A DNA stretch of 22,461 bases from a virus, in IMG/VR virus record IMGVR_UViG_3300013101_000113, positions 1-22,461 of that record; one strand, written 5' to 3'. Positions 1 to 5,444 of the stretch are shown here, piece after piece. The translations under genes were made by a program, and so were the position numbers. The notes below the pieces were generated by a model. It was not told the origin of the DNA, searched no databases, and saw nothing but the letters and a program-made list of their open reading frames with translations. Position 1 is the stretch's first letter, and every line of letters starts with the position of its first letter.

Positions 1-80
1 ATAATGCTAGAGAGAAAATTTGGGCATTAGAAGGCTACGCTTTAGCTGACAGGATTTATCGGGAAGGTCGAAAGACATAA
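1..80 (+). CDS. 3' end of an upstream phage gene (partial)
   Basis: An open frame enters from the left edge and reads 25 codons before a TAA at 78-80. The tail is basic and helical-looking (IWALEGYALADRIYREGRKT). The other two forward frames hit stops early in this stretch, so this is the only plausible coding frame. In phages with a P22-type coat, the gene before the coat is often a scaffold or another head protein, but 25 residues are not enough to assign this one. The call rests on frame openness and position only. Confidence 0.4.
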   Translation, partial: NAREKIWALEGYALADRIYREGRKT

Positions 81-101
81 TCTATATAATCATCCACTAA
101 T

Positions 102-141
102 ATACAAGAAAACTCAACGTTTCTCTTGACTTTTCTTGTAT
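102..141. repeat. Imperfect inverted repeat, possible operator or stem-loop
   Basis: The arms atacaagaaaa (102-112) and ttttcttgtat (131-141) are perfect 11-base reverse complements. After one C-C mismatch (113/130) the pairing resumes with tcaa (114-117) and ttga (126-129), leaving an 8-base loop. The right arm contains the -35 box of the candidate promoter at 126-153, so a bound protein or a cruciform could affect that promoter. It could also act as a weak terminator for the gene ending at 80, though the stem is AT-rich and no clean T-run follows. Confidence 0.55.
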
Positions 142-153
142 TCATGGTATGAT
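126..153 (+). promoter_or_regulatory. Candidate sigma70 promoter upstream of the capsid gene
   Basis: TTGACT (126-131, five of six consensus bases) is followed after 16 bases by TATGAT (148-153, five of six). TG at 145-146 gives an extended -10 (TGgTATGAT). Transcription would start near 160 and leave a leader of about 170 nt before the capsid ATG at 330. The -35 lies inside the right arm of the inverted repeat at 102-141. The call is by pattern alone. Confidence 0.5.
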
Positions 154-159
154 AAAGTA

Positions 160-329
160 TTGGTTACAGCAGTGCCAACAATACCCTATTTTTAAACCTT
201 ATTGACAGAAGTCGATAAGTCTCTTCAAGCAGAAGCCTAGAGAGTAAAATTTTACGATATTAAACACATCGGGATTTTGCTTTCACAAATTCTCCCGATT
301 TATTTTTTTTTAATCAAGGAGAATCCACA
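160..329 (+). ncRNA. Long capsid-gene leader, or a short terminated RNA of about 150 nt
   Basis: The stretch between the candidate start point (~160) and the capsid ATG has no convincing ORF. It contains a perfect 12-base palindrome, gtaaaattttac (244-255), a small hairpin cttc/gaag (223-226 with 232-235), and the terminator at 268-311. If the terminator works, transcripts from the promoter would mostly end as an RNA of about 150 nt. If it is bypassed, the same stretch is the capsid mRNA leader. No known riboswitch or RNA family is recognised. Confidence 0.25.
268..311 (+). terminator. Intrinsic terminator (attenuator-like) immediately before the capsid RBS
   Basis: atcggga (268-274) pairs perfectly with tcccgat (293-299). 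An inner four-pair stem (276-279 with 286-289) closes a 6-base loop. Nine Ts follow at 303-311. The capsid ribosome binding site aaggag (316-321) comes only four bases after the T-run, leaving no room for a promoter between terminator and gene. The capsid must therefore be made by readthrough, regulated antitermination, or with the hairpin acting as an mRNA stabiliser or processing site. Confidence 0.75.
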
Positions 330-1466
330 ATGGCTTCAAATTTTATAAATGTAAACATGATCGCAGCAGAAGCTCTACGTCAGTTAGAGTATGAACTAGT
401 TGCATTGCGTTTAGCATATCGCGACAAAACCTCAGATTTCGGAAAAGTAGGCGGCTATGCAGTTGGTGAAACTGTAACAGTTAAAACTCGTCCTGCTTAT
501 GAAACAGATGAATTTTCTGGCACAATCAATACTCAAGATATTCGTCAAAGCTCAACTTCTTTCTCAATTGAGAAGCATTTTGATATTTCTATCCCTTGGA
601 CTTCTCGTGAAGCCTCTTTAAGCATTGATTCTTTATCAGAAGATGTTATCCAACCTGCAATGCAATCAATGGCACAAAAACTTGACACTTACTTGCTTAC
701 CAAAGCATGGGAAGGTCGTGGTCAATATGTATCTGCAAACCTTATGGAATCCGCCGCAGACATTGCTCTTGCACGTCGTGAAGCTAACCGTCAGCAAATG
801 CCTAAAGCAAATCGTATTGGTTTAGTAAATGGTGATTTAGAAGCTATCATGCTTGGTACTGATGCTTTCAACCGTTTTGATTCTCGTGAATCTGGTGGTG
901 TTGATGCATTAGAAAATGCACGCATTGGTCGCCTAATGGCAATTGATTGGATGTCTACTGAAAATTTCACTGATGATGCTCATACTGCTGGTGATGGTGT
1001 ATCTACTACTGTAGCCGCTCCTACTGATGGACAGAATCGCATTGGCCAAACAACTCTTGCAGTTGTAGCTACAACTGGAACTTTTGAGGTTGGTGACCGC
1101 ATTTATGTTGCTGGTATGTACCGTCCTTTGATTGTTACCACTCAAGCTCTTGTTGGTGCAACTGAGCTTTTTGTCACTCAGATTGATGAGATTGTTCCTG
1201 CAAATGCTGCGATTACTGTAGTTTCTGCTGGTGATACTTTTGATAAGTCTGGAATGATTTTCACTCCTGATGCTTTTGCATACGCTATGCCTCCTTTAGA
1301 CCTTCCAGGCGATAAGGTTGCATCTGTTATGTCTGCAAATGGAATGAGTATACGTGCAGTACAAGGTTATGACATGAATGTGAAAACAAATACACTTTCG
1401 TTTGATACGCTTATTGGCGCCAAGTGTTACGATCCTCGCAAAGTTGTAGTTCTAGGTAAATCTTAA
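330..1466 (+). CDS. Major capsid protein, P22 coat protein family
   Basis: A 378-residue shell protein, expected to have the HK97 fold plus a P22-type insertion domain. The N-terminus carries the helical pattern seen in P22 gp5 relatives (IAAEALRQLEYEL), then GETVTVKTRP near residue 46. The most diagnostic segment is SIPWTSREASLSIDSLSEDV at about 88-106. Residues about 225-300 (GTFEVGDRIYVAGMYRP and following beta-rich sequence) match the place of the P22-family beta-barrel insertion. The C-terminus ends DPRKVVVLGKS, also family-typical. The start is supported by aaggag eight bases upstream. All arginines are CGT or CGC with no AGA/AGG, unlike the tail genes, which suggests high expression. 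The gene stands alone between two terminators. Confidence 0.93.
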   Translation: MASNFINVNMIAAEALRQLEYELVALRLAYRDKTSDFGKVGGYAVGETVTVKTRPAYETDEFSGTINTQDIRQSSTSFSIEKHFDISIPWTSREASLSIDSLSEDVIQPAMQSMAQKLDTYLLTKAWEGRGQYVSANLMESAADIALARREANRQQMPKANRIGLVNGDLEAIMLGTDAFNRFDSRESGGVDALENARIGRLMAIDWMSTENFTDDAHTAGDGVSTTVAAPTDGQNRIGQTTLAVVATTGTFEVGDRIYVAGMYRPLIVTTQALVGATELFVTQIDEIVPANAAITVVSAGDTFDKSGMIFTPDAFAYAMPPLDLPGDKVASVMSANGMSIRAVQGYDMNVKTNTLSFDTLIGAKCYDPRKVVVLGKS

Positions 1467-1478
1467 TTTTTACTTTTG

Positions 1479-1527
1479 GTGGCTTGTGTTGCATGCTCCG
1501 CAACATTAAAGCAAGCCACATTTTTTT
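1479..1527 (+). terminator. Strong intrinsic terminator after the capsid gene
   Basis: gtggcttg (1479-1486) pairs perfectly with caagccac (1512-1519), and an inner stem gttgc/gcaac (1488-1492 with 1500-1504) closes a 7-base loop. Seven Ts follow at 1521-1527. The next gene's RBS ggag (1528-1531) abuts the T-run. The hairpin should cut most transcription after the capsid gene and let a fraction through to the low-copy neck and tail genes. Confidence 0.85.
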
Positions 1528-1538
1528 GGAGATTTATT

Positions 1539-1766
1539 ATGCGAATGTATGACAAAAATGGTATCCCCCATAAAGTAATGGATGTTCAGGTCAAAGACTT
1601 AGAATCTCTTGCTGGATGGACGAAGACACGACAAGAGCCTAAGCCAGAGCCAGAGCCTAAGCCAGAGCCTAAGCCAAAGCCTGTTCCTAATCCTGTAAAA
1701 ACTCAGCCTGTTGTAGATCCAAAGCCGAAGGTTGAATCAAATATGAAGACTGGTATCAAGAAGTAA
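1539..1766 (+). CDS. Small proline-rich protein, capsid-adjacent, function unknown
   Basis: A 75-residue protein read from the ATG at 1539, seven bases after ggag. The longer frame from 1476 would translate the terminator hairpin and is not used. Residues 1-30 (MRMYDKNGIPHKVMDVQVKD then LESLAGWTKT) form a compact domain. Residues about 33-52 are a run of Pro alternating with charged residues (EPKPEPEPKP type), and the tail is Lys-rich. The position directly after the capsid gene resembles that of small head-associated or decoration proteins, with the Pro-rich part as an extended linker, but this is inference. No homologous family is recognised. An in-frame ATG at 1545 is an alternative start. 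Confidence 0.7.
   Translation: MRMYDKNGIPHKVMDVQVKDLESLAGWTKTRQEPKPEPEPKPEPKPKPVPNPVKTQPVVDPKPKVESNMKTGIKK
1635..1682 (+). repeat. Short tandem repeat encoding the Pro-Glu/Pro-Lys linker
   Basis: The 48 bases consist of hexamer variants: gagcctaagcca occurs three times, with a gagcca between the first two and an aagcct at the end. All units are multiples of 6 bases, so copy-number change by slippage keeps the frame and only lengthens or shortens the linker in the small protein at 1539-1766. Confidence 0.85.
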
Positions 1767-1769
1767 TTG

Positions 1770-1913
1770 ATGTCAATAACCATAGTTGAAAAGAATGGTA
1801 AAGATTATTATCGATGGGGAGATAAAGGAAAGCTTTATCCCACCAAAGAGAAAGCTTTAAGGCAAGGTAGAGCAATAAAATCTCACAGTAGGAATAAGAA
1901 AAATGGCGCTTAA
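1770..1913 (+). CDS. 47-residue phage mini-protein, unknown function
   Basis: The frame from ATG 1770 to TAA 1911-1913 encodes 47 residues: MSITIVEKNGKDYYRWGDKG followed by KLYPTKEKALRQGRAIKSHS and a basic tail. The pattern GKxYYRWGxxGKxYP...KA..QGRAI looks like a small conserved protein I know from phage head modules, of unknown function. It starts 3 bases after the previous stop and overlaps the next gene start (1903) by 11 bases, which suggests translational coupling. Its length is below usual gene-finder cut-offs, so it is easily missed. The protein is basic and probably soluble. Confidence 0.7.
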   Translation: MSITIVEKNGKDYYRWGDKGKLYPTKEKALRQGRAIKSHSRNKKNGA

Positions 1914-2364
1914 AATACCTTATGCTACAAACAGTGAGGCAGATGTATATCTTGTTAATGTTGAAGCATGGTTCGATTTAACTGAGGAGCAAAAAACTTC
2001 TCATTTAGTCAACGGAAGGTATTTCATGGACTCAACTTATGAGTGCACTGAGTTACCAGATGAAGACAATGATGGATTACCAGATGATATACCAGAAGAG
2101 TACAAATATGCGAACTCTTTGTTAGCAGAAATTGATATGACTACTGGTTTGTTTAATGTTGATTCCACTGGTGGTTCGCCAGTAGTATCTAAAAGGGTAA
2201 AAGCTGGTTCTGTAGAAAGTGAAACATCTTATGCAGGTCAGTTTTCATCATCGACAAAATTAGGTGCAATAGATCCATACCCACAAATAACATCTTTATT
2301 AAGTGATTATTGTTTTTTAAAGAAGACAGGTTCAACTAAATCGGTCAGTTTATTAAGGGCATAA
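1903..2364 (+). CDS. Probable head-tail adaptor (DnaT-like phage connector family)
   Basis: A 153-residue protein. The beginning (IPYATNSEADVYLVNVEAWF then DLTEEQKTSHLVNGRYFMDS) follows the pattern 'YAT..EAD.Y......W..l....K...L....R.iD' seen in small phage proteins annotated as putative DnaT-like or head-tail adaptor proteins. The middle has an acidic insertion (ELPDEDNDGLPDDIPEEYKY) with the conserved 'IPE.yKyAnslLA' helix. The C-terminal half carries VSKRVKAGSVESETSYAG, typical of adaptor proteins of the gp6/gp15 type. Between capsid and tail-completion genes, the expected role is the first ring below the portal. Family assignment is by eye. Confidence 0.65.
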   Translation: MALKIPYATNSEADVYLVNVEAWFDLTEEQKTSHLVNGRYFMDSTYECTELPDEDNDGLPDDIPEEYKYANSLLAEIDMTTGLFNVDSTGGSPVVSKRVKAGSVESETSYAGQFSSSTKLGAIDPYPQITSLLSDYCFLKKTGSTKSVSLLRA

Positions 2365-2366
2365 AA

Positions 2367-2507
2367 ATGACAAATGAACACAGGCGTTTTGTTGTATTGA
2401 ACATACATAACAATTGGGCGGTGTTTTATTTGAAGAAAAAAGTTTCCACTGAGTTCAAGACAAAGCTTGAGGCAGAGGAATACAAAAAGTATTTAAAGAG
2501 TAGATGA
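2367..2507 (+). CDS. 46-residue mini-protein, unknown function
   Basis: ATG 2367 to TGA 2505-2507 gives 46 residues (MTNEHRRFVVLNIHNNWAVF then YLKKKVSTEFKTKLEAEEYK and a basic end). It starts two bases after the adaptor stop, with aaggg upstream, and ends one base before the next ATG (2509), so it fills the gap exactly, as expected of a real gene. It looks like a short beta-hairpin followed by a charged helix. No family is recognised. Confidence 0.6.
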   Translation: MTNEHRRFVVLNIHNNWAVFYLKKKVSTEFKTKLEAEEYKKYLKSR

Positions 2508-2508
2508 A

Positions 2509-2877
2509 ATGGGCCTGTATAGTGATCTGCAAAACGATATTGGTAATGCATTACTAACTGATTTACTTGATGCATATGTTGATTTTGAATTAACAGTGTT
2601 TGCAAGTGATGTTTATGATCCAATTTCAGGTACTCCATCGTCAGTTAAAACAGTTTACCCATTTAAGGGTGTGGCATTGACGGTAAAGAGTCAAGCAGGT
2701 ATGGATGATCCAGAGGAAGAGCATGATTTAGTTTTGCTTGTAATGGATTCTGATAGACCAGCGATTTTTGAAGAAGAGCAGATGATAACTTTTTCAGGCA
2801 GTGATTATCGATTGATGAAGATAAACGTAGATCCAGTAAAGGCTTCATGGACTTTAAGCTGTTTTAAGTGGAACTGA
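2509..2877 (+). CDS. Probable head-closure (head-tail joining) protein
   Basis: A 122-residue beta-rich protein. It contains YDPISGTPSSVKTVYPFKGV, then a polar loop and DLVLLVMDSDRPAIFEEEQM, then ITFSGSDYRLMKINVDP. This order ('YDP.TGt..t....fkGv..........d..vll......p..gd.i...G..Y.v..v') is that of phage head-closure or stopper proteins, which plug the portal after packaging and bind the tail. Position between the adaptor and the HK97 gp10-like gene agrees. The ATG overlaps nothing and follows the 46-residue gene by one base. Confidence 0.6.
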   Translation: MGLYSDLQNDIGNALLTDLLDAYVDFELTVFASDVYDPISGTPSSVKTVYPFKGVALTVKSQAGMDDPEEEHDLVLLVMDSDRPAIFEEEQMITFSGSDYRLMKINVDPVKASWTLSCFKWN

Positions 2878-2878
2878 T

Positions 2879-3331
2879 ATGGCTAAGAATGGTATAGATC
2901 AAAAAGATATTAAGCGCTTTGGTGAAATGGGTGCAGATATAATAAAAGTTATAGGCAAAGCAAACAAGCTTTTCTTATATGACTTATGGGATCATATCGC
3001 CATGAAGACTCCAATTTATACCGGAACTTTGAGATATTCGTGGAGAATGACTCCCGGAAGTCCTAGCTCTTACAGGCCAAAATCAGCCAGTGTGAATACG
3101 TCTAATGGTGTAGTTCAAAGGAAGTATCCAGATCCTAAAAGACCAAATTTAGAGAAGTACACAAATCGATGGAATCAGTTCTTTCTAGTAAACAATCAAC
3201 CATACACTCAGGTTGTTAATGATGATGAAAGAAAAGCTGGATATGGTTATCCAAAAACATATAATTGGATTGATAGAGGTTTAAGTGCTGCGCTAGCAAA
3301 GGCCAAGATAAGAGACTTAAATAAGATATGA
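2879..3331 (+). CDS. Tail completion / neck protein, HK97 gp10-like
   Basis: A 150-residue protein. After an N-terminal helical region, it has KTPIYTGTLRYSWRMTPGSP at about residues 43-62, the 'TPvdTG.Lr.SW' signature of HK97 gp10-like and related neck proteins. Further on, FFLVNNQPYTQVVNDDERKA matches the family's 'l.N..pYa..ie.G' segment. The C-terminus is a basic helix. This family acts at the head-tail junction as an adaptor for the tail top. It starts one base after the preceding stop, and the tail-terminator gene follows after a 3-base gap, which agrees with the usual gene order. Confidence 0.75.
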   Translation: MAKNGIDQKDIKRFGEMGADIIKVIGKANKLFLYDLWDHIAMKTPIYTGTLRYSWRMTPGSPSSYRPKSASVNTSNGVVQRKYPDPKRPNLEKYTNRWNQFFLVNNQPYTQVVNDDERKAGYGYPKTYNWIDRGLSAALAKAKIRDLNKI

Positions 3332-3334
3332 AAA

Positions 3335-3739
3335 ATGCCTAATCTAAGTGAAACCAGAAGTGATATAGAATCTTATATTTATGACAATGTTGTGGCGCCA
3401 GCAATTGTTTTTGATAATGTAAGACAAGATACTTCTGGGCTTGATGAATATGCTTTTGTAACAATACAGTATATTGGCTCTAGCAATGTTACCTTAGGCG
3501 CAGTGTTGAATAAGCGCATAAGACATTCAGGTACTATAGTGTTTAAGATTTATACTCCTATAGATCAAGGTACAAATAGAGGTTTTGTGTTGATGGATGA
3601 CATTAAGACAGAGCTTGAGAACAAATACATAAGCAGTAACCTTTTGACTTATGCGGCTGAACCAACACGGGAAGGTGTAGGCAAAGAGGGTTATTTTGCT
3701 TACTTTTTAAGAATACCATTTACATCAGACGATTGTTAA
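3335..3739 (+). CDS. Tail terminator protein
   Basis: A 134-residue protein with the features of phage tail terminators of the DUF4128/gpU-like group. It shows an N-terminal helix (LSETRSDIESYIYDNVVAPA), IVFDNVRQDTSGLDEYAFVT, the SG.IVFKIYTPIDQGTNRGF strand-turn ('f.iytp...GT..a...aD.ik'), and a C-terminal YFLRIPF.SDD strand. It lies just before the tail tube gene, the standard place for a protein that caps the tube and joins it to the head. The ATG at 3335 is three bases after the previous stop, so translation is probably coupled. Confidence 0.75.
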   Translation: MPNLSETRSDIESYIYDNVVAPAIVFDNVRQDTSGLDEYAFVTIQYIGSSNVTLGAVLNKRIRHSGTIVFKIYTPIDQGTNRGFVLMDDIKTELENKYISSNLLTYAAEPTREGVGKEGYFAYFLRIPFTSDDC

Positions 3740-3760
3740 TGGATATAGAGGAATAAACCG

Positions 3761-4945
3761 ATGGCATGTACTCAATTTGCTTCAACAAATACAACAGATT
3801 TATCATACATATTAGAAGTAGATTGTGGTATCACTCCTGATACTCCTGCTTTAAATATCCTTCCAACGACAGGTGGTGGGCCAACTGGTAATATCACAAC
3901 TACAATTTCAGAAGTTATTCGTGCAGATAGAATGACAGATGATTTGGTTGTAACTGACTCAGAGATTGGCGGTACCACAAACTATGAATTATCATATGCT
4001 CCTTATAAGCCTATCATTGGCTCATTGCTAATGGACAGCACTCCTGATACAGTTGCACTAACAGATCAAACTCTGACTATTGTAGCCGCAACTGGTGCTG
4101 TTACAGGAACAGGAACTACTTTCCTGACAGATTTAAAAGTAGGTCAATTTGTTCGTATCAATAGCGTAACAGATACTGGATCTAATGGAGTATTCAAGGT
4201 CGTATCCATTGCAGATGATACAAACATGGTTGTGACACCAAGTACAACCAATGTAGATGCTACAGCAATTGATTTCACCATTGATGGAACCAATTACAGA
4301 AATGGCACTGACGCAGCTGATAATTATACTTTTGCCAAAAGAATTTTAAATGGCGCCACTACTAGCTATTTCTACTATCGTGGATGTCAGATTTCTTCAA
4401 TGTCATTTAATTTTGAGACTGGCTCAATTCTGAATGGTGCATTTGATGTAATGGGCTTGACAGAGGAAGCTACTGATACTGAGATTCCCGGTTCTTCTTA
4501 TATTAATCCGCCTTCATATAGCTTAATGAATAGCGTAAGTTCTATTAGCAGTATTGATATCGGTGGTGTATCTGCATCAACTGAGTTTAGTAACTTAAAT
4601 CTTACTGTCAATAACAATATAACTCCTGCAAAGGCTATTGGTACTTTAGGTGCTGCGGCTCTTGCCCCATTTACATTAGAAATATCTGCTGACTCAACAG
4701 TGTATTTTGAAGACACTGTTTTGTACAATCAGTATTTACAAGCTAATGCATTTTATCTCGATATTACTTTGCAAGATGGTGATAATAACATAATTGTTAT
4801 CTCTTTGCCAAAAGCAAAATTCTCAGAATTAGACGTTCCTGTTGATGGAAAAGATAACTTCTTATTCCAGAATGGATCAATCACAGCGTTACGTGATGAT
4901 GTAAATAATTACATGGTTCAAATCACTATGATTGATGCGTTGTAA
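3761..4945 (+). CDS. Major tail tube protein with an inserted beta domain
   Basis: A 394-residue tail tube subunit preceded by agagga (3747-3752). The N-terminal part reads LSYILEVDCGITPDTPALNI ... SEVIRADRMTDDLVV.DSEIGGTTNYELSYAPY, the pattern of the Phage_tail_tube_3-like family ('y..E...G.tP..p......s..EiRsDRq..d.......g....el.y..yd...'). Residues about 103-175 (TLTIVAATGAVTGTGTTFLT, DLKVGQFVRI, VVSIADDTNMVVT) look like an extra small beta-barrel placed in the tube domain. It could be displayed on the outside of the tail. The C-terminus ends in strand-forming ITALRDDVNNYMVQITMIDA. The size is larger than simple tube proteins of about 200-300 residues, accounted for by the insertion. Family name by recognition, not by search. 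Confidence 0.82.
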   Translation: MACTQFASTNTTDLSYILEVDCGITPDTPALNILPTTGGGPTGNITTTISEVIRADRMTDDLVVTDSEIGGTTNYELSYAPYKPIIGSLLMDSTPDTVALTDQTLTIVAATGAVTGTGTTFLTDLKVGQFVRINSVTDTGSNGVFKVVSIADDTNMVVTPSTTNVDATAIDFTIDGTNYRNGTDAADNYTFAKRILNGATTSYFYYRGCQISSMSFNFETGSILNGAFDVMGLTEEATDTEIPGSSYINPPSYSLMNSVSSISSIDIGGVSASTEFSNLNLTVNNNITPAKAIGTLGAAALAPFTLEISADSTVYFEDTVLYNQYLQANAFYLDITLQDGDNNIIVISLPKAKFSELDVPVDGKDNFLFQNGSITALRDDVNNYMVQITMIDAL

Positions 4946-4971
4946 AGACTTTGCAAGAAATTGCGGAGATT

Positions 4972-5015
4972 AAGGTGGGCAGCTTTCCTGTGTTGCGGTC
5001 CATCTTTCTTATAAT
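4972..5015 (+). terminator. Possible stem-loop/terminator after the tail tube gene
   Basis: aaggtgg (4972-4978) pairs with ccatctt (5000-5006) with one G-U wobble. A weaker inner extension is possible (4979-4983 with 4995-4999, with wobble and one mismatch). The following tcttataatttt is T-rich but interrupted, so termination would be partial. The 109-base gap between tube and chaperone genes holds nothing else convincing. The TATAAT at 5010-5015 lacks a good -35. Confidence 0.4.
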
Positions 5016-5054
5016 TTTAAAATACAGGGAATATAAACACACAGGGTTTTTAAA

Positions 5055-5444
5055 ATGTTAATCACACCAATAAGTAAAACAAAAGAAACAGAAGGCGTTG
5101 AAGTATCATATTACGGCGTAAATTTGATTGTTGCAAGAGCGAATAACACAAACTTCAAGCATATGTTCCGTACTCTAACAACACCTTATAAATATCAGAT
5201 TGAGAACAATCAATCGATTCCAGAAGATGTTTCAGAAGATATTATGCTGAAATGTTATTCCGATACTATACTAGTTGGATGGAATAACTTCATTGATCCA
5301 GATGGAAAGACAGTTCCTTATAGTAAAGAAAACGCATATGCATTACTGAAAGATGATGATGATGTGTATGAATTTGTGAAAAATCAGTCTAGCAATATGG
5401 ATATTTTTCTTAACAAAGAGGTTACAGAAACAAAGGTAAAGTAA
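5055..5444 (+). CDS. Tail assembly chaperone, G-like short form
   Basis: A 129-residue protein between the tube and tape measure genes, where lambda-type phages encode gpG. It contains VSYYGVNLIVARANNTNFKH, LTTPYKYQIE, a helical middle, TILVGWNNF and YSKENAYALLKDDDDVYEFV, a pattern common in phage tail assembly chaperones ('iLvgW.nf.......YS.enA..lL.dd..v..fv'). In lambda the short form coats the tape measure before tube polymerisation and does not remain in the virion. The RBS agggt lies about eight bases upstream. The last codons include a slippery-like GGTAAAG directly before the TAA (5442-5444), and the -1 frame continues into the next coding region. Confidence 0.78.
   Translation: MLITPISKTKETEGVEVSYYGVNLIVARANNTNFKHMFRTLTTPYKYQIENNQSIPEDVSEDIMLKCYSDTILVGWNNFIDPDGKTVPYSKENAYALLKDDDDVYEFVKNQSSNMDIFLNKEVTETKVK
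5435..5441 (+). promoter_or_regulatory. Candidate programmed -1 frameshift site
   Basis: GGTAAAG occupies 5435-5441 with zero-frame codons GTA and AAG, the same phase as lambda's GGGAAAG in G/GT. It is followed immediately by the zero-frame stop TAA. The AAG tRNA can re-pair on AAA after slipping back, but the GTA to GGT re-pairing is imperfect, so the exact slip codon is not certain. The -1 frame is open from 5414 to 5803. A 7-bp hairpin (5508-5514 with 5523-5529) lies 66 bases downstream, farther than usual stimulators. Confidence 0.5.

Noticed and set aside
202-207. Perfect TTGACA -35 box
   Set aside because: No acceptable -10 occurs at 16-18 bases downstream (around 224-231).
1-329. tRNA or known RNA gene in the upstream gap
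   Set aside because: No cloverleaf arms, no GTTC-like T-loop sequence and no recognised riboswitch motif.
1476-1538. TTG-initiated N-terminal extension of the small Pro-rich protein
   Set aside because: It would translate straight through the terminator hairpin and its T-run, whereas ATG 1539 has ggag at a proper distance.
1635-1682. Short tandem repeats as a possible CRISPR-like array
   Set aside because: Units of 6-12 bases with no spacers, inside a coding frame.
5010-5015. TATAAT -10 box between tube and chaperone genes
   Set aside because: No -35-like sequence at 15-19 bases upstream and no TG extension; likely chance in AT-rich DNA.
5428-5434. AAACAAA heptamer as the frameshift slip site
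   Set aside because: Its codons AAC and AAA lie in the -1 frame, not the zero frame, so it cannot drive a 0 to -1 shift from the chaperone reading frame.
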